Positions 34,080-41,922 of a DNA stretch of 64,000 nucleotides are shown piece after piece. The translations under genes were made by a program, and so were the position numbers. The stretch is from Phycisphaerae bacterium (lineage in GTDB: Bacteria; Planctomycetota; Phycisphaerae; Phycisphaerales; UBA1924): positions 1 to 64,000 of the forward strand of contig JAUILU010000001.1 in the NCBI GenBank assembly GCA_030432905.1, read 5' to 3'. How positions within the stretch are numbered: position 1 is the stretch's first letter; every line of letters begins with the position of its first letter. Under the pieces are notes generated by a model. It saw only the letters and a list, made by a program, of their open reading frames with translations, made no database searches and was not told the origin of the DNA.

Positions 34080-35257
34080 CCGCTCTGCTCGGCGCGTTCC
34101 GCCTCGGCCTGCTCTACGCGCTCCGCCACCGGGCGCAGACGCTCGTGGTCGCGGTCTGCATCGCCGCCACCGTCGGGCTCCCGGTCGCCGCGGAGCTGGT
34201 GCTGGGTCACTACGAACGCCAGCTCGGCAAGCGCGCCGACTCGATCCCGCTCGTCGCCGGTTCCAAAGGCAGCCGGTTTGATCTCGCGTTCTCGGCGCTC
34301 TACTTCAAGGAGCAGCCCATCGAGCCGGTCACCATGCGCCTCTACAACGAGATCGCAGAAGACCCGAACGTGACAGCGGTCCCCTTTCATCTGCGTTTCA
34401 CAGCCAAGAATGAGAACGTCCCGATCGTTGCCGTCGGCGCGGACTACTTCGCGCTCCGGGGCCTTGCGCCCGAGTCGGGCACGCTGCCGCTCATGCTGGG
34501 CGATGCGGTCCTAGGTGCCAAGGCCGCGGCCGAGTTCGGCCTGAAACCGGGCGACAGCCTGTTCAGCGACCAGCGCGAGCTGTACGACTTGTCGGTCCCG
34601 CCGCCGCTGAAGATGCGGGTGGTGGGGGTGCTCGCGCCGACCGCGTCCGCCGACGACCACGCCGTGTTCACGGGCATCGAGACCGCGTGGGTGCTCGAAG
34701 GCGAATACCACGGCCACGCCGACTCCGAGACCATCGACGATTCGCTCGTCATGGCGCGGACCGCGGACCACGTCGCCGTCAGCCCATCGATGGCGGAGTA
34801 CAACGAGATCACCGACGACAACATCGCCACCTTCCACGCCCACGGCGACCCATCGGCGCTCCCGATCACGGGCGTGCTGATCTTCCCAGACGACACGAAG
34901 GCGCACACGCTCGTCAAGGCCCGCATCAACAACAAAGGCGAGTACCAAGCCGTCGACCCGGGCGAGCTCGTCGGCGAGTTGTTCGAGGTGATCTTCCGTG
35001 TCAAGGTCGTGTTCGACTGGCTGATCGCGATGATGGCCGCCGTCACCGTGCTGCTCATCACGCTCGTCTCGCTGCTTGCGACAAGGCTCCGAGCCGACGA
35101 GCTCGCGACGCTGTCACGCATCGGCGCATCGCGTGCGTACCTCGTCACGCTGGTCTCGGTCCAGCTTGTGATCTCGATCTCGCTCGGTGTTATCATCGGT
35201 CTCGTCGCGGCGTTCGCGGCGTTGACGCTGCTCAAAGACCTCATCTACACGATGTAA
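34076..35257 (+). CDS. FtsX/MacB-like ABC permease
   Basis: 393 residues. It has one N-terminal transmembrane helix (TLVVAVCIAATVGLPVAAEL), a periplasmic MacB-like domain (about 45-310) containing GYxFALRGLAP-like and DAVLGAKAAAEFGLKPGDSL motifs, and two or three C-terminal helices (VFDWLIAMMAAVTVLLITLV, VTLVSVQLVISISLGVIIGL) with a coupling segment DELATLSRIGASRAY. This four-helix MacB/LolC layout normally powers periplasmic or lipoprotein transport rather than import through the membrane. Overlaps the ATPase; the ZnuA-like gene starts 11 nt later. Confidence 0.87.
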   Translation: MTALLGAFRLGLLYALRHRAQTLVVAVCIAATVGLPVAAELVLGHYERQLGKRADSIPLVAGSKGSRFDLAFSALYFKEQPIEPVTMRLYNEIAEDPNVTAVPFHLRFTAKNENVPIVAVGADYFALRGLAPESGTLPLMLGDAVLGAKAAAEFGLKPGDSLFSDQRELYDLSVPPPLKMRVVGVLAPTASADDHAVFTGIETAWVLEGEYHGHADSETIDDSLVMARTADHVAVSPSMAEYNEITDDNIATFHAHGDPSALPITGVLIFPDDTKAHTLVKARINNKGEYQAVDPGELVGELFEVIFRVKVVFDWLIAMMAAVTVLLITLVSLLATRLRADELATLSRIGASRAYLVTLVSVQLVISISLGVIIGLVAAFAALTLLKDLIYTM

Positions 35258-35267
35258 GGATGAATCC

Positions 35268-36200
35268 ATGAAAGCTCTCCTCGCGTCCGCCGTTCTTGTG
35301 TGTTCCGCGGGTCTTGCGACCGTCGGCTGTTCGAGCGACGATCAGCCCGAAACCCAGACCGCCCAGCAGCAAGAGAACGCTGTTCTGACCACGTTCTACC
35401 CGATGACTTACTTCGCGAGGCGCATCGCGGGGGATCTTGTCCCGGTCGAGTGCCTTGTTCCAGAGGGCGAGGACCCGATCTTCTGGCGTCCTACTCGTGA
35501 AGAGCTACAGCGGTACTCCAACGCCAAGCTCGTCGCGATCAACGGCGCCGGCTTCGAGAAATGGGTCAAGCAGGCAAGCCTGCCCGCCAGCCGGGTCGTC
35601 AACACCGCAGCCGGGCTCGAGTCCGAATTCATCACCTACAAGACCGCCGTCACCCACAGCCACGGCCCGGGCGGCGAGCACTCGCACAGCGGGCTCGACG
35701 GGCACACGTGGCTCGGCAGCGACATGGTGTTGGTGCAGATCGCGAACCTCGCCGAGGCCATGAGCAGCCAGTGGCCCGAACACGAAGAAGCGTTCAACAC
35801 CAACCTCGCCTCGCTCACCGAGGATCTGACAAGCCTGCACCTACGCTTCCAGGGTGAGATCGATCTCGAAGGCGTCAAGCTGCTCGCCTCGCACCCCGCG
35901 TACAACTACCTCGCGCGCTCGTGCGGCTGGGAGATCACCAACCTCGACCTCGATCCTGATGAGGGCCTCACCGCCGAGGTCATCGCCAAGATCAACGAAG
36001 CCATCGGCGACCACGAGGGCAAGGTCGTGCTGCTCTGGGAATCAGAGCCCGCGATCGACAGCGAGATCATCTACCCCTTCGCAAACGTGACGTTCAGCCC
36101 CGCTGAGCTCCCGGTGACGGGCACCGCCGTCGCGTCGCCCGACTACATCGGGATCATGAACGCGAACATCGACCGCTTGGTCGGGGCGATTGTGGACTGA
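35268..36200 (+). CDS. ZnuA/TroA-like zinc-binding lipoprotein
   Basis: 310 residues; signal peptide and lipobox VGCS (Cys21). It has the metal-binding cluster A-I solute-binding layout: N-lobe (VLTTFYPMTYFARRIAGD), a His-rich loop THSHGPGGEHSHSGLDGHTW (about 128-147), a long helix, and the C-lobe (LLASHPAYNYLARSCGWEIT, LLWESEPAIDSEI). Ligand residues His in GHTW, His in SHPAY and Glu in LWESEP fit zinc or manganese. Canonical partners would be ZnuB and ZnuC; none are present, and instead an FtsX-type permease and LolD-type ATPase precede it. Confidence 0.87.
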   Translation: MKALLASAVLVCSAGLATVGCSSDDQPETQTAQQQENAVLTTFYPMTYFARRIAGDLVPVECLVPEGEDPIFWRPTREELQRYSNAKLVAINGAGFEKWVKQASLPASRVVNTAAGLESEFITYKTAVTHSHGPGGEHSHSGLDGHTWLGSDMVLVQIANLAEAMSSQWPEHEEAFNTNLASLTEDLTSLHLRFQGEIDLEGVKLLASHPAYNYLARSCGWEITNLDLDPDEGLTAEVIAKINEAIGDHEGKVVLLWESEPAIDSEIIYPFANVTFSPAELPVTGTAVASPDYIGIMNANIDRLVGAIVD

Positions 36201-36201
36201 T

Positions 36202-36888
36202 CTACCGGCGACGACGCAGGGCGCACAGTCCTACAGCCGGCACGATCGCGGCCGCTCCGGGCGTGGGCACGGGCCTGATGTCCATGCCGTCGAAGCCGTA
36301 GCGTGTCGCGATTCCGCTCGGATCGACCGACGGGTTGCCGCCGAAGTCGAAGGTGATCGATGTGCTCATGGCGGTGAAGACGATCGACTGCGCATCCCAC
36401 ACGTTCATGCCGTCCGAGTCGACCGGGTCGCTAAGGATCGAGGTGTTGAACGCCGCGATGTCGGCGCCCGAGATCGCCACGTCGAGCGAGTGGTTGTTGC
36501 CAGACCAGCCGGCGGAGGTGACCTGTGTCAAGGTCGCGTGGAAATCGAGCTGGTAGACCTGCCCGATCGAGAAGCCGTTGAGCGAGAGCCTGACACTCTC
36601 GTTCGAGGCGCCCGAGGGCGAAGAGAGATCGAACGCGTTCATCCAGATCGCCGCGTCGTTCGCTGCGCCCGAGAGGCTGGTGGTGGGGATGAAGAACAGA
36701 TTATTGCCGAGGTCGGGCGATGCGGTGAGCGAGGTCCAGCCCGGCAGGAAATTGCCCGTGACGCTGGTGATGTTCGTCGTGCCGAAGTCTTTCCACGTTG
36801 GGGACGAAAAGGGCACCGTGGCCTGCGAGTAGGCGGCGCCGCAGCAAGCGAGTCCGAGTGCGAATGTAGCGATAGATTTCTTGTTCAT
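36202..36888 (-). CDS. Secreted protein with PEP-CTERM-like sorting tail
   Basis: 228 residues from ATG 36888 (AGGAGA 8 nt upstream) with signal peptide MNKKSIATFALGLACCGAAY. The body is a beta-rich jelly-roll-like domain (FDFGGNPSVDPSGIATRYGF). The end is VPTPGAAAIVPAVGLCALRR followed by further Arg: a Pro-x-Pro-Gly motif, a hydrophobic segment and an Arg cluster, the layout of PEP-CTERM/exosortase substrates in a degenerate form common in Phycisphaerae. Substrate or ligand unknown. It converges on the ZnuA-like gene with a 1 nt gap. Confidence 0.72.
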   Translation of the reverse strand: MNKKSIATFALGLACCGAAYSQATVPFSSPTWKDFGTTNITSVTGNFLPGWTSLTASPDLGNNLFFIPTTSLSGAANDAAIWMNAFDLSSPSGASNESVRLSLNGFSIGQVYQLDFHATLTQVTSAGWSGNNHSLDVAISGADIAAFNTSILSDPVDSDGMNVWDAQSIVFTAMSTSITFDFGGNPSVDPSGIATRYGFDGMDIRPVPTPGAAAIVPAVGLCALRRRR

Positions 36889-36962
36889 CTCTGTCTCCTG
36901 TGCGCCGAGCAACATCGTCGGCTCATGAGACATCCGCAGATTGCCATCTGCTCACGACACGA

Positions 36963-36999
36963 AAGAGCCTCGGAAGAACGAATAACTCCCGAGGCTCTT
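36963..36999 (-). terminator. Terminator of gap
   Basis: AAGAGCCTCGG (36963-36973) and CCGAGGCTCTT (36989-36999) are perfect inverted repeats around a 15 nt loop, just after the gap stop on the minus strand, followed there by TTTC. Confidence 0.8.
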
Positions 37000-37028
37000 G
37001 GTTGTGTCTGTCAGACTGTGGCCGTTGA

Positions 37029-38060
37029 TCAGTCCTTCGACGCCATCATCCGCATCATGTCAACGCAGCGGTTGGCGTAGCCGGCCTCGTTGTCGTACCA
37101 CGAGACGACCTTGAAGAAGCGGTCGTTGAGCTCGATGCCAGCCTTGGCGTCGTAGATCGAGCTGCGCGGGTCGCTGATGAAGTCGGAGCTGACGACCTCT
37201 TCCTCGGTGTACCCAAGAACGCCCGACATGGTGCTCTCGCTCGCTGCCTTCATCGCGGCGTTGATGTCCGCGAGGCTCGTTGCCTTCGAGGTGCGGAACG
37301 TCAGATCCACGCACGAAACGTCGGCGGTGGGGACGCGGAACGACATGCCGGTCAGCTTGCCCTTAAGAGCCGGGATGCAAAGGCCGACCGCTTTGGCGGC
37401 GCCTGTGCTGGCGGGGATGATGTTCTGGTAGGCGTTACGCCCGCCGCGCCAGTCCTTCTTGGATGGGCCGTCCTGCGTGGGCTGTGTTGCGGTGGCCGCG
37501 TGGATGGTGGTCATGAGACCTTCTTCGAGACCAAAGGTGTCGTTGATGACTTTGGCGATCGGCGCGAGGCAGTTGGTTGTGCAGCTCGCGTTGCTGATGA
37601 TGAGGTCGCTGGCCGCGTCGTACTCCTCGTGGTTCACCTTGTACGCCATGGTCTTGACTTGGTCGGGCGTCTTGGTGGGGGCGCTGATGATGACCCGTTT
37701 GCAGCCGTTGTTCTCGATGTGCTTGTGCGCACCGTCGTAGTCGGTGAAGATGCCCGTGGATTCGAGGACGTAGTCAACCCCAAAGTCTCCCCAGGGAAGC
37801 TCAGCCGGGTCGCGGACCGCCATTGTCTTGGTGGTTACGCCGTTGACGGTGAAGGAGTCCTCGGTCGCGGTGATGTCGGCAGGGGAGTTGTTGACCATGA
37901 ACCTGCCGTGCATGGTGTCGTACTTGAGCAGGTACGCAAGGTTGTCGGCCGGGACGAGGTCGTTGACCGCGACGAGTTCGATGTTGGGGTCGTTTGCAGC
38001 GATCCGTGCGACAAGGCGACCGATGCGTCCAAAGCCGTTGATTCCGATGCGGAGGGCCAT
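37029..38060 (-). CDS. gap: Glyceraldehyde-3-phosphate dehydrogenase, type I
   Basis: 343 residues. The NAD-binding start [20 protein letters not shown], the active-site motif [12 protein letters not shown] (Cys160), [20 protein letters not shown] and the C-terminal [12 protein letters not shown] are all present. The residue pair ND after the second strand (VAVNDL) favours NAD over NADP. It catalyses glyceraldehyde-3-phosphate to 1,3-bisphosphoglycerate in glycolysis. It sits alone with its own terminator; pyrC lies 111 nt upstream on the same strand. Confidence 0.97.
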   Translation of the reverse strand: MALRIGINGFGRIGRLVARIAANDPNIELVAVNDLVPADNLAYLLKYDTMHGRFMVNNSPADITATEDSFTVNGVTTKTMAVRDPAELPWGDFGVDYVLESTGIFTDYDGAHKHIENNGCKRVIISAPTKTPDQVKTMAYKVNHEEYDAASDLIISNASCTTNCLAPIAKVINDTFGLEEGLMTTIHAATATQPTQDGPSKKDWRGGRNAYQNIIPASTGAAKAVGLCIPALKGKLTGMSFRVPTADVSCVDLTFRTSKATSLADINAAMKAASESTMSGVLGYTEEEVVSSDFISDPRSSIYDAKAGIELNDRFFKVVSWYDNEAGYANRCVDMMRMMASKD

Positions 38061-38171
38061 AGTTCTGCTTCCTTCTTTCTCGTGTCGTGCCGGCGGTTGT
38101 TTGCCGGTGGTTGCTCTGCTCGCCCGTCACTCCTTGATGGGCGGTTGTTCTCCAAAATGCCGACGCGTGTG

Positions 38172-39491
38172 CTAGCTGCTCGCCGAGGCGTTCAGCCGGC
38201 TGTGCTGCGTCTGCCCGCCGACCATGGTCAGCACGGTCCGGGCGTTAAATTCTGTCCCGAGGAACGGCGTGTTCCTGCTGAGTCCCTCGAGGTCCGATTC
38301 CGTCACCGTCCAGCTGTGCGCCGGGTCGATGAGTGTGATGTCCGCCAGGCCGCCCTCGCGGAGCTCGCCCAGCCCGTCGTCGCCCCTGTGCGAGCGGTCG
38401 AGGTTGCACAGCTTCGCGGGGTTGATGGTCATGAGTTCAACCAGCTTGAGCCAGTCGATATGCCCGGTGTCGATCAAAGCCTTGGCGTAGCCAGCAAGCG
38501 CCGTCTCGAGGCCGATGATCCCGAATGGCGCATCGCTGAACGGGAGCGCCTTCTCATCCGGCGTGTGCGGCGCGTGATCCGTCGCGAGGATCGTAATGAT
38601 GCCGTCGGCGACGCCCTTGCGGATCGCTTCCAGATCGCTCTGCTCACGCAGCGGCGGGTTCATCTTGGCGCTCGTGTCGTAGCCGAGGCACGCCTCGTCG
38701 GTCAGGAGCAGGTGGTGGGGGGAAGCCTCAGCTGTCACCGGCAAGCCGTTGGCTCGGGCGATGCGGATGATCTCGATCGACCCCGCGCACGACAGGTGCT
38801 GAACGTGGTATCGGCAGGGCGCCACACTCAGGAGGCGGATGTCACGTTCGATGATGATCTCTTCCGCGATCCTCGGCCAGCCGGTCAGCCCGAGCTTCGT
38901 CGAGATCCCGCCGGCGTGCATGGACGCCCCGCGTGTGAGCGTTGGTTCCTGGCAGTGCTGCATAAACACCAGACCAGCAGCACCGGTCGCTGTGAACACA
39001 GATTTCATTACGCCTGCCGAGGCGATCACGTCGCCGTCGTCTGAGATCCCGACCGCGCCCGCCTTGGCGAGGAGCTGAATCTCCGTCATCCGCTCACCCT
39101 GCCTGCCGACGGTGCCCGCGGCGACCGGGAAGACCCGGCACATCGCGGTCCGGGCCTGGTCGTAGATGAACCGGACGATCTCGGGCGTATCGAGAGTGGG
39201 GGCCGTGTTCGGCATGCAGCAAACGGTCGTAAACCCGCCTGCGACCGCGGCCTGCGAGCCGGTCTGGATCGTCTCTTTGTGCTCCTGACCGGGCTCACGA
39301 AGGTGGACATGGGGGTCAATCAGGCCCGGCGCCACGATCAGGCCCGAGGCGTCGATCACCTCGGCCTCGCTCGCGGGCAAGTCCTTCCCGATCCGGGCGA
39401 TCCGCTGGCCCTCGACAAGCACATCCATGACGGCGTCGGTTCCCGAAGCGGGGTCGAGGACCCGTCCACCCTTGAAAAGCGTCGTCGTCAT
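38172..39491 (-). CDS. pyrC: Dihydroorotase (type I)
   Basis: 439 residues from ATG 39491; an upstream in-frame start at 39560 has no better support. The zinc-binding motif DPHVHLREPGQEHKETI, the later NTAPTLDTPE, HHLLLTDEAC and the catalytic ILATDHAPHTPDEK are clear. It cyclises carbamoyl-aspartate to dihydroorotate in pyrimidine synthesis. The metal-bridging Lys of long-chain dihydroorotases is not obvious, so it may use the single-metal or Asp variant. No other pyr gene is nearby. Confidence 0.93.
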   Translation of the reverse strand: MTTTLFKGGRVLDPASGTDAVMDVLVEGQRIARIGKDLPASEAEVIDASGLIVAPGLIDPHVHLREPGQEHKETIQTGSQAAVAGGFTTVCCMPNTAPTLDTPEIVRFIYDQARTAMCRVFPVAAGTVGRQGERMTEIQLLAKAGAVGISDDGDVIASAGVMKSVFTATGAAGLVFMQHCQEPTLTRGASMHAGGISTKLGLTGWPRIAEEIIIERDIRLLSVAPCRYHVQHLSCAGSIEIIRIARANGLPVTAEASPHHLLLTDEACLGYDTSAKMNPPLREQSDLEAIRKGVADGIITILATDHAPHTPDEKALPFSDAPFGIIGLETALAGYAKALIDTGHIDWLKLVELMTINPAKLCNLDRSHRGDDGLGELREGGLADITLIDPAHSWTVTESDLEGLSRNTPFLGTEFNARTVLTMVGGQTQHSRLNASASS

Positions 39492-39566
39492 GGCCAAGGG
39501 TAGCGCCGCGGCGGCAGGCCGGATGGTTTCAGGGGCATTTGGTGCGTACCATCGTGTCACGCAAGC

Positions 39567-39640
39567 CGGGGCGTGGCGCAGCTTGGTAGCGCGTTTGACT
39601 GGGGGTCAAAAGGTCGCAGGTTCAAATCCTGTCGCCCCGA
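39567..39640 (+). tRNA. tRNA-Pro(GGG)
   Basis: 74 nt cloverleaf: acceptor CGGGGCG with CGCCCCG, discriminator A; anticodon stem TTTGA/TCAAA around loop CTGGGGG (anticodon GGG); T arm GCAGG-TTCAAAT-CCTGT. CCA is not encoded. Confidence 0.95.
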
Positions 39641-39680
39641 TTTAGGATCGAGTCTCTTCTGCTGGTTTTCAGCAGTCGAG

Positions 39681-41552
39681 CTATCGTGTTCGTAGATCAT
39701 CGAGCATGGTTTCAAACGCGGTTCCGTATTGCTCTAGCGCTGCCTGCCCAGTGAATCCGTGTCCTTCGTCTTCAAACCTGAGATACATCACGTTGGGGTT
39801 GGTGAGTCGCACTGTTTCAACCAGTCTGTCGACCAATTCAACCGCGCAACGGTCGTCGTCTACCCCATGGGCAATCAGCAGGGGCATGGTAAGTTCAGCT
39901 GCCCGTTGCTGAGGCGAGATTCGCGTGAGTTCTGCCTGAACGGTTGGGTCCCGCTCGTCACCGTATTCTTCACGTGTGTAGCCGCGCATGTTTTCAGGTC
40001 GGCTCTCTGCCAGTGCCATAAGATCAACAATGGCGTAGGAAGCAGCAACCGAATGCGTGCGGTCGGGGTATTCCGCAGCCGCGGCCAGTGCGAGGTAGCC
40101 GCCGTACGAAGGCCCGACCAGCATCACGCGTGATTCGTCGAATCGTGGGTCCTGTGCAATCCAATCCAACGTGGCGCCGACGTCGCGCACCGCATTTATG
40201 CGCAGCACACCGTCGTCAAGCGATGTGAATTCAAGTCCATAGCCCGTTGAGCCGCGAACATTGGGTGCGACGACTGCGAAACCTTCTGATGCCCATTCGT
40301 GGAACGCGCCGTTGTAGATCGGACGAATCTGCGCCGCCGGTCCACCGTGCAGATACAGCACCACCGGTTGCTGCTCAGTAGCTTCTTGTGACCATACAAC
40401 AGCATCAAGCATCCTGGGTTTGCCATCAACGCTATCAAATGTCGCGTACCGTTCAATAGTGGGGCCAAGATTCTGGTTTCCATTGTATTCACCAAGCGTG
40501 AACCATCGCTGGGGCTCGCCATCGACATGAAGTGCCCAGACTTCACCCGGACTACGGGACGTTTGCATCACAAGTCCCAGTCTGTCCGACCGAGAATTGA
40601 ATACGAGCGAATCGATGACGCCTATCGGCAAACCTTCCACGTGCGATGCCGTGTGTGTATTGACATCAAGCAGTACGAGTTCGCTAGCCCCTCCGTGGTT
40701 AATCGATAAGGCAGCGGTTTGCCGGTCCGGTGATAGAGTCCAATCTTCGATATCGCCGTTCATTTCAAGCGGAACTTGCGTCTGAGACTTTGTTCGAGTG
40801 TCGATGTGAAAGAAGCCCGAGCGCCCGCTTTCAGTACTCATTACGACCCAGATTCTCTGCCCGTCGTTGTCAAGCCTGGGGTTGTCGAAAGTCTCGGCCA
40901 ACTCTGGATCGTCGAGACGCAGGGGAGTCGAGTCGTTTTCGATATCCAGCATCCACAGTTCGTGATCGGTTGACGATATATATCTCACTAACAGGAGTGT
41001 GCGGCTGTCGGGCGACCAGTCCGCTGGCGTCATGGCGCTGGGGGCCTCCCAAATCACGCGACGCGTATCGTGATCGGTAGGGCTAGCAATAACGATGTCG
41101 ACGGTTTCACGCTCGGGATCACGATAGTTGTAAGCAATCCAATCAGCATCTGGTGACCAGCGGTCCATACTGGATTGATTCGCTGTCTCGCCAACTTCGG
41201 TCCACTCACCAGTTTGCATATTCACCCGAACACTCTGGAAACGTCGTTCCTCGGTTCGGCGAACGGCCGTGTATGCGATATTCGGATCATGTTGACTTAG
41301 CTGCCACCCGGATACAAATGAGTCAAAGTGAGTCACTCGTGTTGGCTCGGCACCCGAGTCATCCAAGCGGTACACCTGGCCTTGTCCTTCGCCGGCCCAC
41401 CAGCGCACGAATAACTCGTTGGAGTCGGACCACCCATAGGCCCGGAGGGCTCCGGAGCGGACTGCGGTGCTGGCGCCTTCTTGGGCGGCACACCCACAAG
41501 CGGTGCTCATGACTAGTAAGAGGGCGTTTTTAGCTAGTGATATATGTCGCAT
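39681..41552 (-). CDS. S9-family prolyl oligopeptidase-like lipoprotein
   Basis: About 623 residues from ATG 41552. The signal peptide ends in a likely lipobox (STACGC). An N-terminal WD40/TolB-like beta-propeller (about 50-360, with blades such as WSPDADWIAYNYRDPE and WSPDSRTLLLVR) precedes an alpha/beta-hydrolase domain with the nucleophile VGPSYGGYLALA, Asp in HGVDDDRC and His in DEGHGF. Fits dipeptidyl- or acylaminoacyl-peptidases. Base composition is lower in GC than flanking genes, and it lies alone between two tRNA genes. Confidence 0.87.
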   Translation of the reverse strand: MRHISLAKNALLLVMSTACGCAAQEGASTAVRSGALRAYGWSDSNELFVRWWAGEGQGQVYRLDDSGAEPTRVTHFDSFVSGWQLSQHDPNIAYTAVRRTEERRFQSVRVNMQTGEWTEVGETANQSSMDRWSPDADWIAYNYRDPERETVDIVIASPTDHDTRRVIWEAPSAMTPADWSPDSRTLLLVRYISSTDHELWMLDIENDSTPLRLDDPELAETFDNPRLDNDGQRIWVVMSTESGRSGFFHIDTRTKSQTQVPLEMNGDIEDWTLSPDRQTAALSINHGGASELVLLDVNTHTASHVEGLPIGVIDSLVFNSRSDRLGLVMQTSRSPGEVWALHVDGEPQRWFTLGEYNGNQNLGPTIERYATFDSVDGKPRMLDAVVWSQEATEQQPVVLYLHGGPAAQIRPIYNGAFHEWASEGFAVVAPNVRGSTGYGLEFTSLDDGVLRINAVRDVGATLDWIAQDPRFDESRVMLVGPSYGGYLALAAAAEYPDRTHSVAASYAIVDLMALAESRPENMRGYTREEYGDERDPTVQAELTRISPQQRAAELTMPLLIAHGVDDDRCAVELVDRLVETVRLTNPNVMYLRFEDEGHGFTGQAALEQYGTAFETMLDDLRTR

Positions 41553-41631
41553 GGATACTGGTAGCACGGCCATCGAAAGCGGGTTGCAGGTTTAGTTTGA
41601 ACAATTGCGACTGATTTCGACGTGGACTCTC

Positions 41632-41660
41632 TTGCTCGGATTCATGATCAGGAATACGAT
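41632..41660 (+). promoter_or_regulatory. Likely promoter of tRNA-Val(CAC)
   Basis: TTGCTC (41632-41637), a 17 nt spacer and TACGAT (41655-41660), 33 nt before the tRNA. Confidence 0.45.
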
Positions 41661-41693
41661 TAGGGGTCCTTGTTTTACGATCTAGTAGAACGC

Positions 41694-41767
41694 GGGCGCA
41701 TAGCTCAGTTGGCTAGAGCGCTGCCGTCACATGGCAGAGGTCACAGGTTCAAGTCCTGTTGCGCCCA
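41694..41767 (+). tRNA. tRNA-Val(CAC)
   Basis: 74 nt cloverleaf: acceptor GGGCGCA with TGCGCCC, discriminator A; anticodon stem CTGCC/GGCAG with loop GTCACAT (anticodon CAC); T arm ACAGG-TTCAAGT-CCTGT. It reads GUG, complementing the GAC isoacceptor at 22459. Confidence 0.95.
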
Positions 41768-41922
41768 TTTCAAACACAAGTCACTTCAGGCAAAGACTAT
41801 CTATCGCTCAGTCAAAGGCCATTCGGCAGTCGAGCTGCTGGCGGCGAAGGCCCTTATTTAACATAACATATATTCTCGGACCTTATATCTAGGATCCGAT
41901 TCGGCCTCAGTCCACGCCGAAA

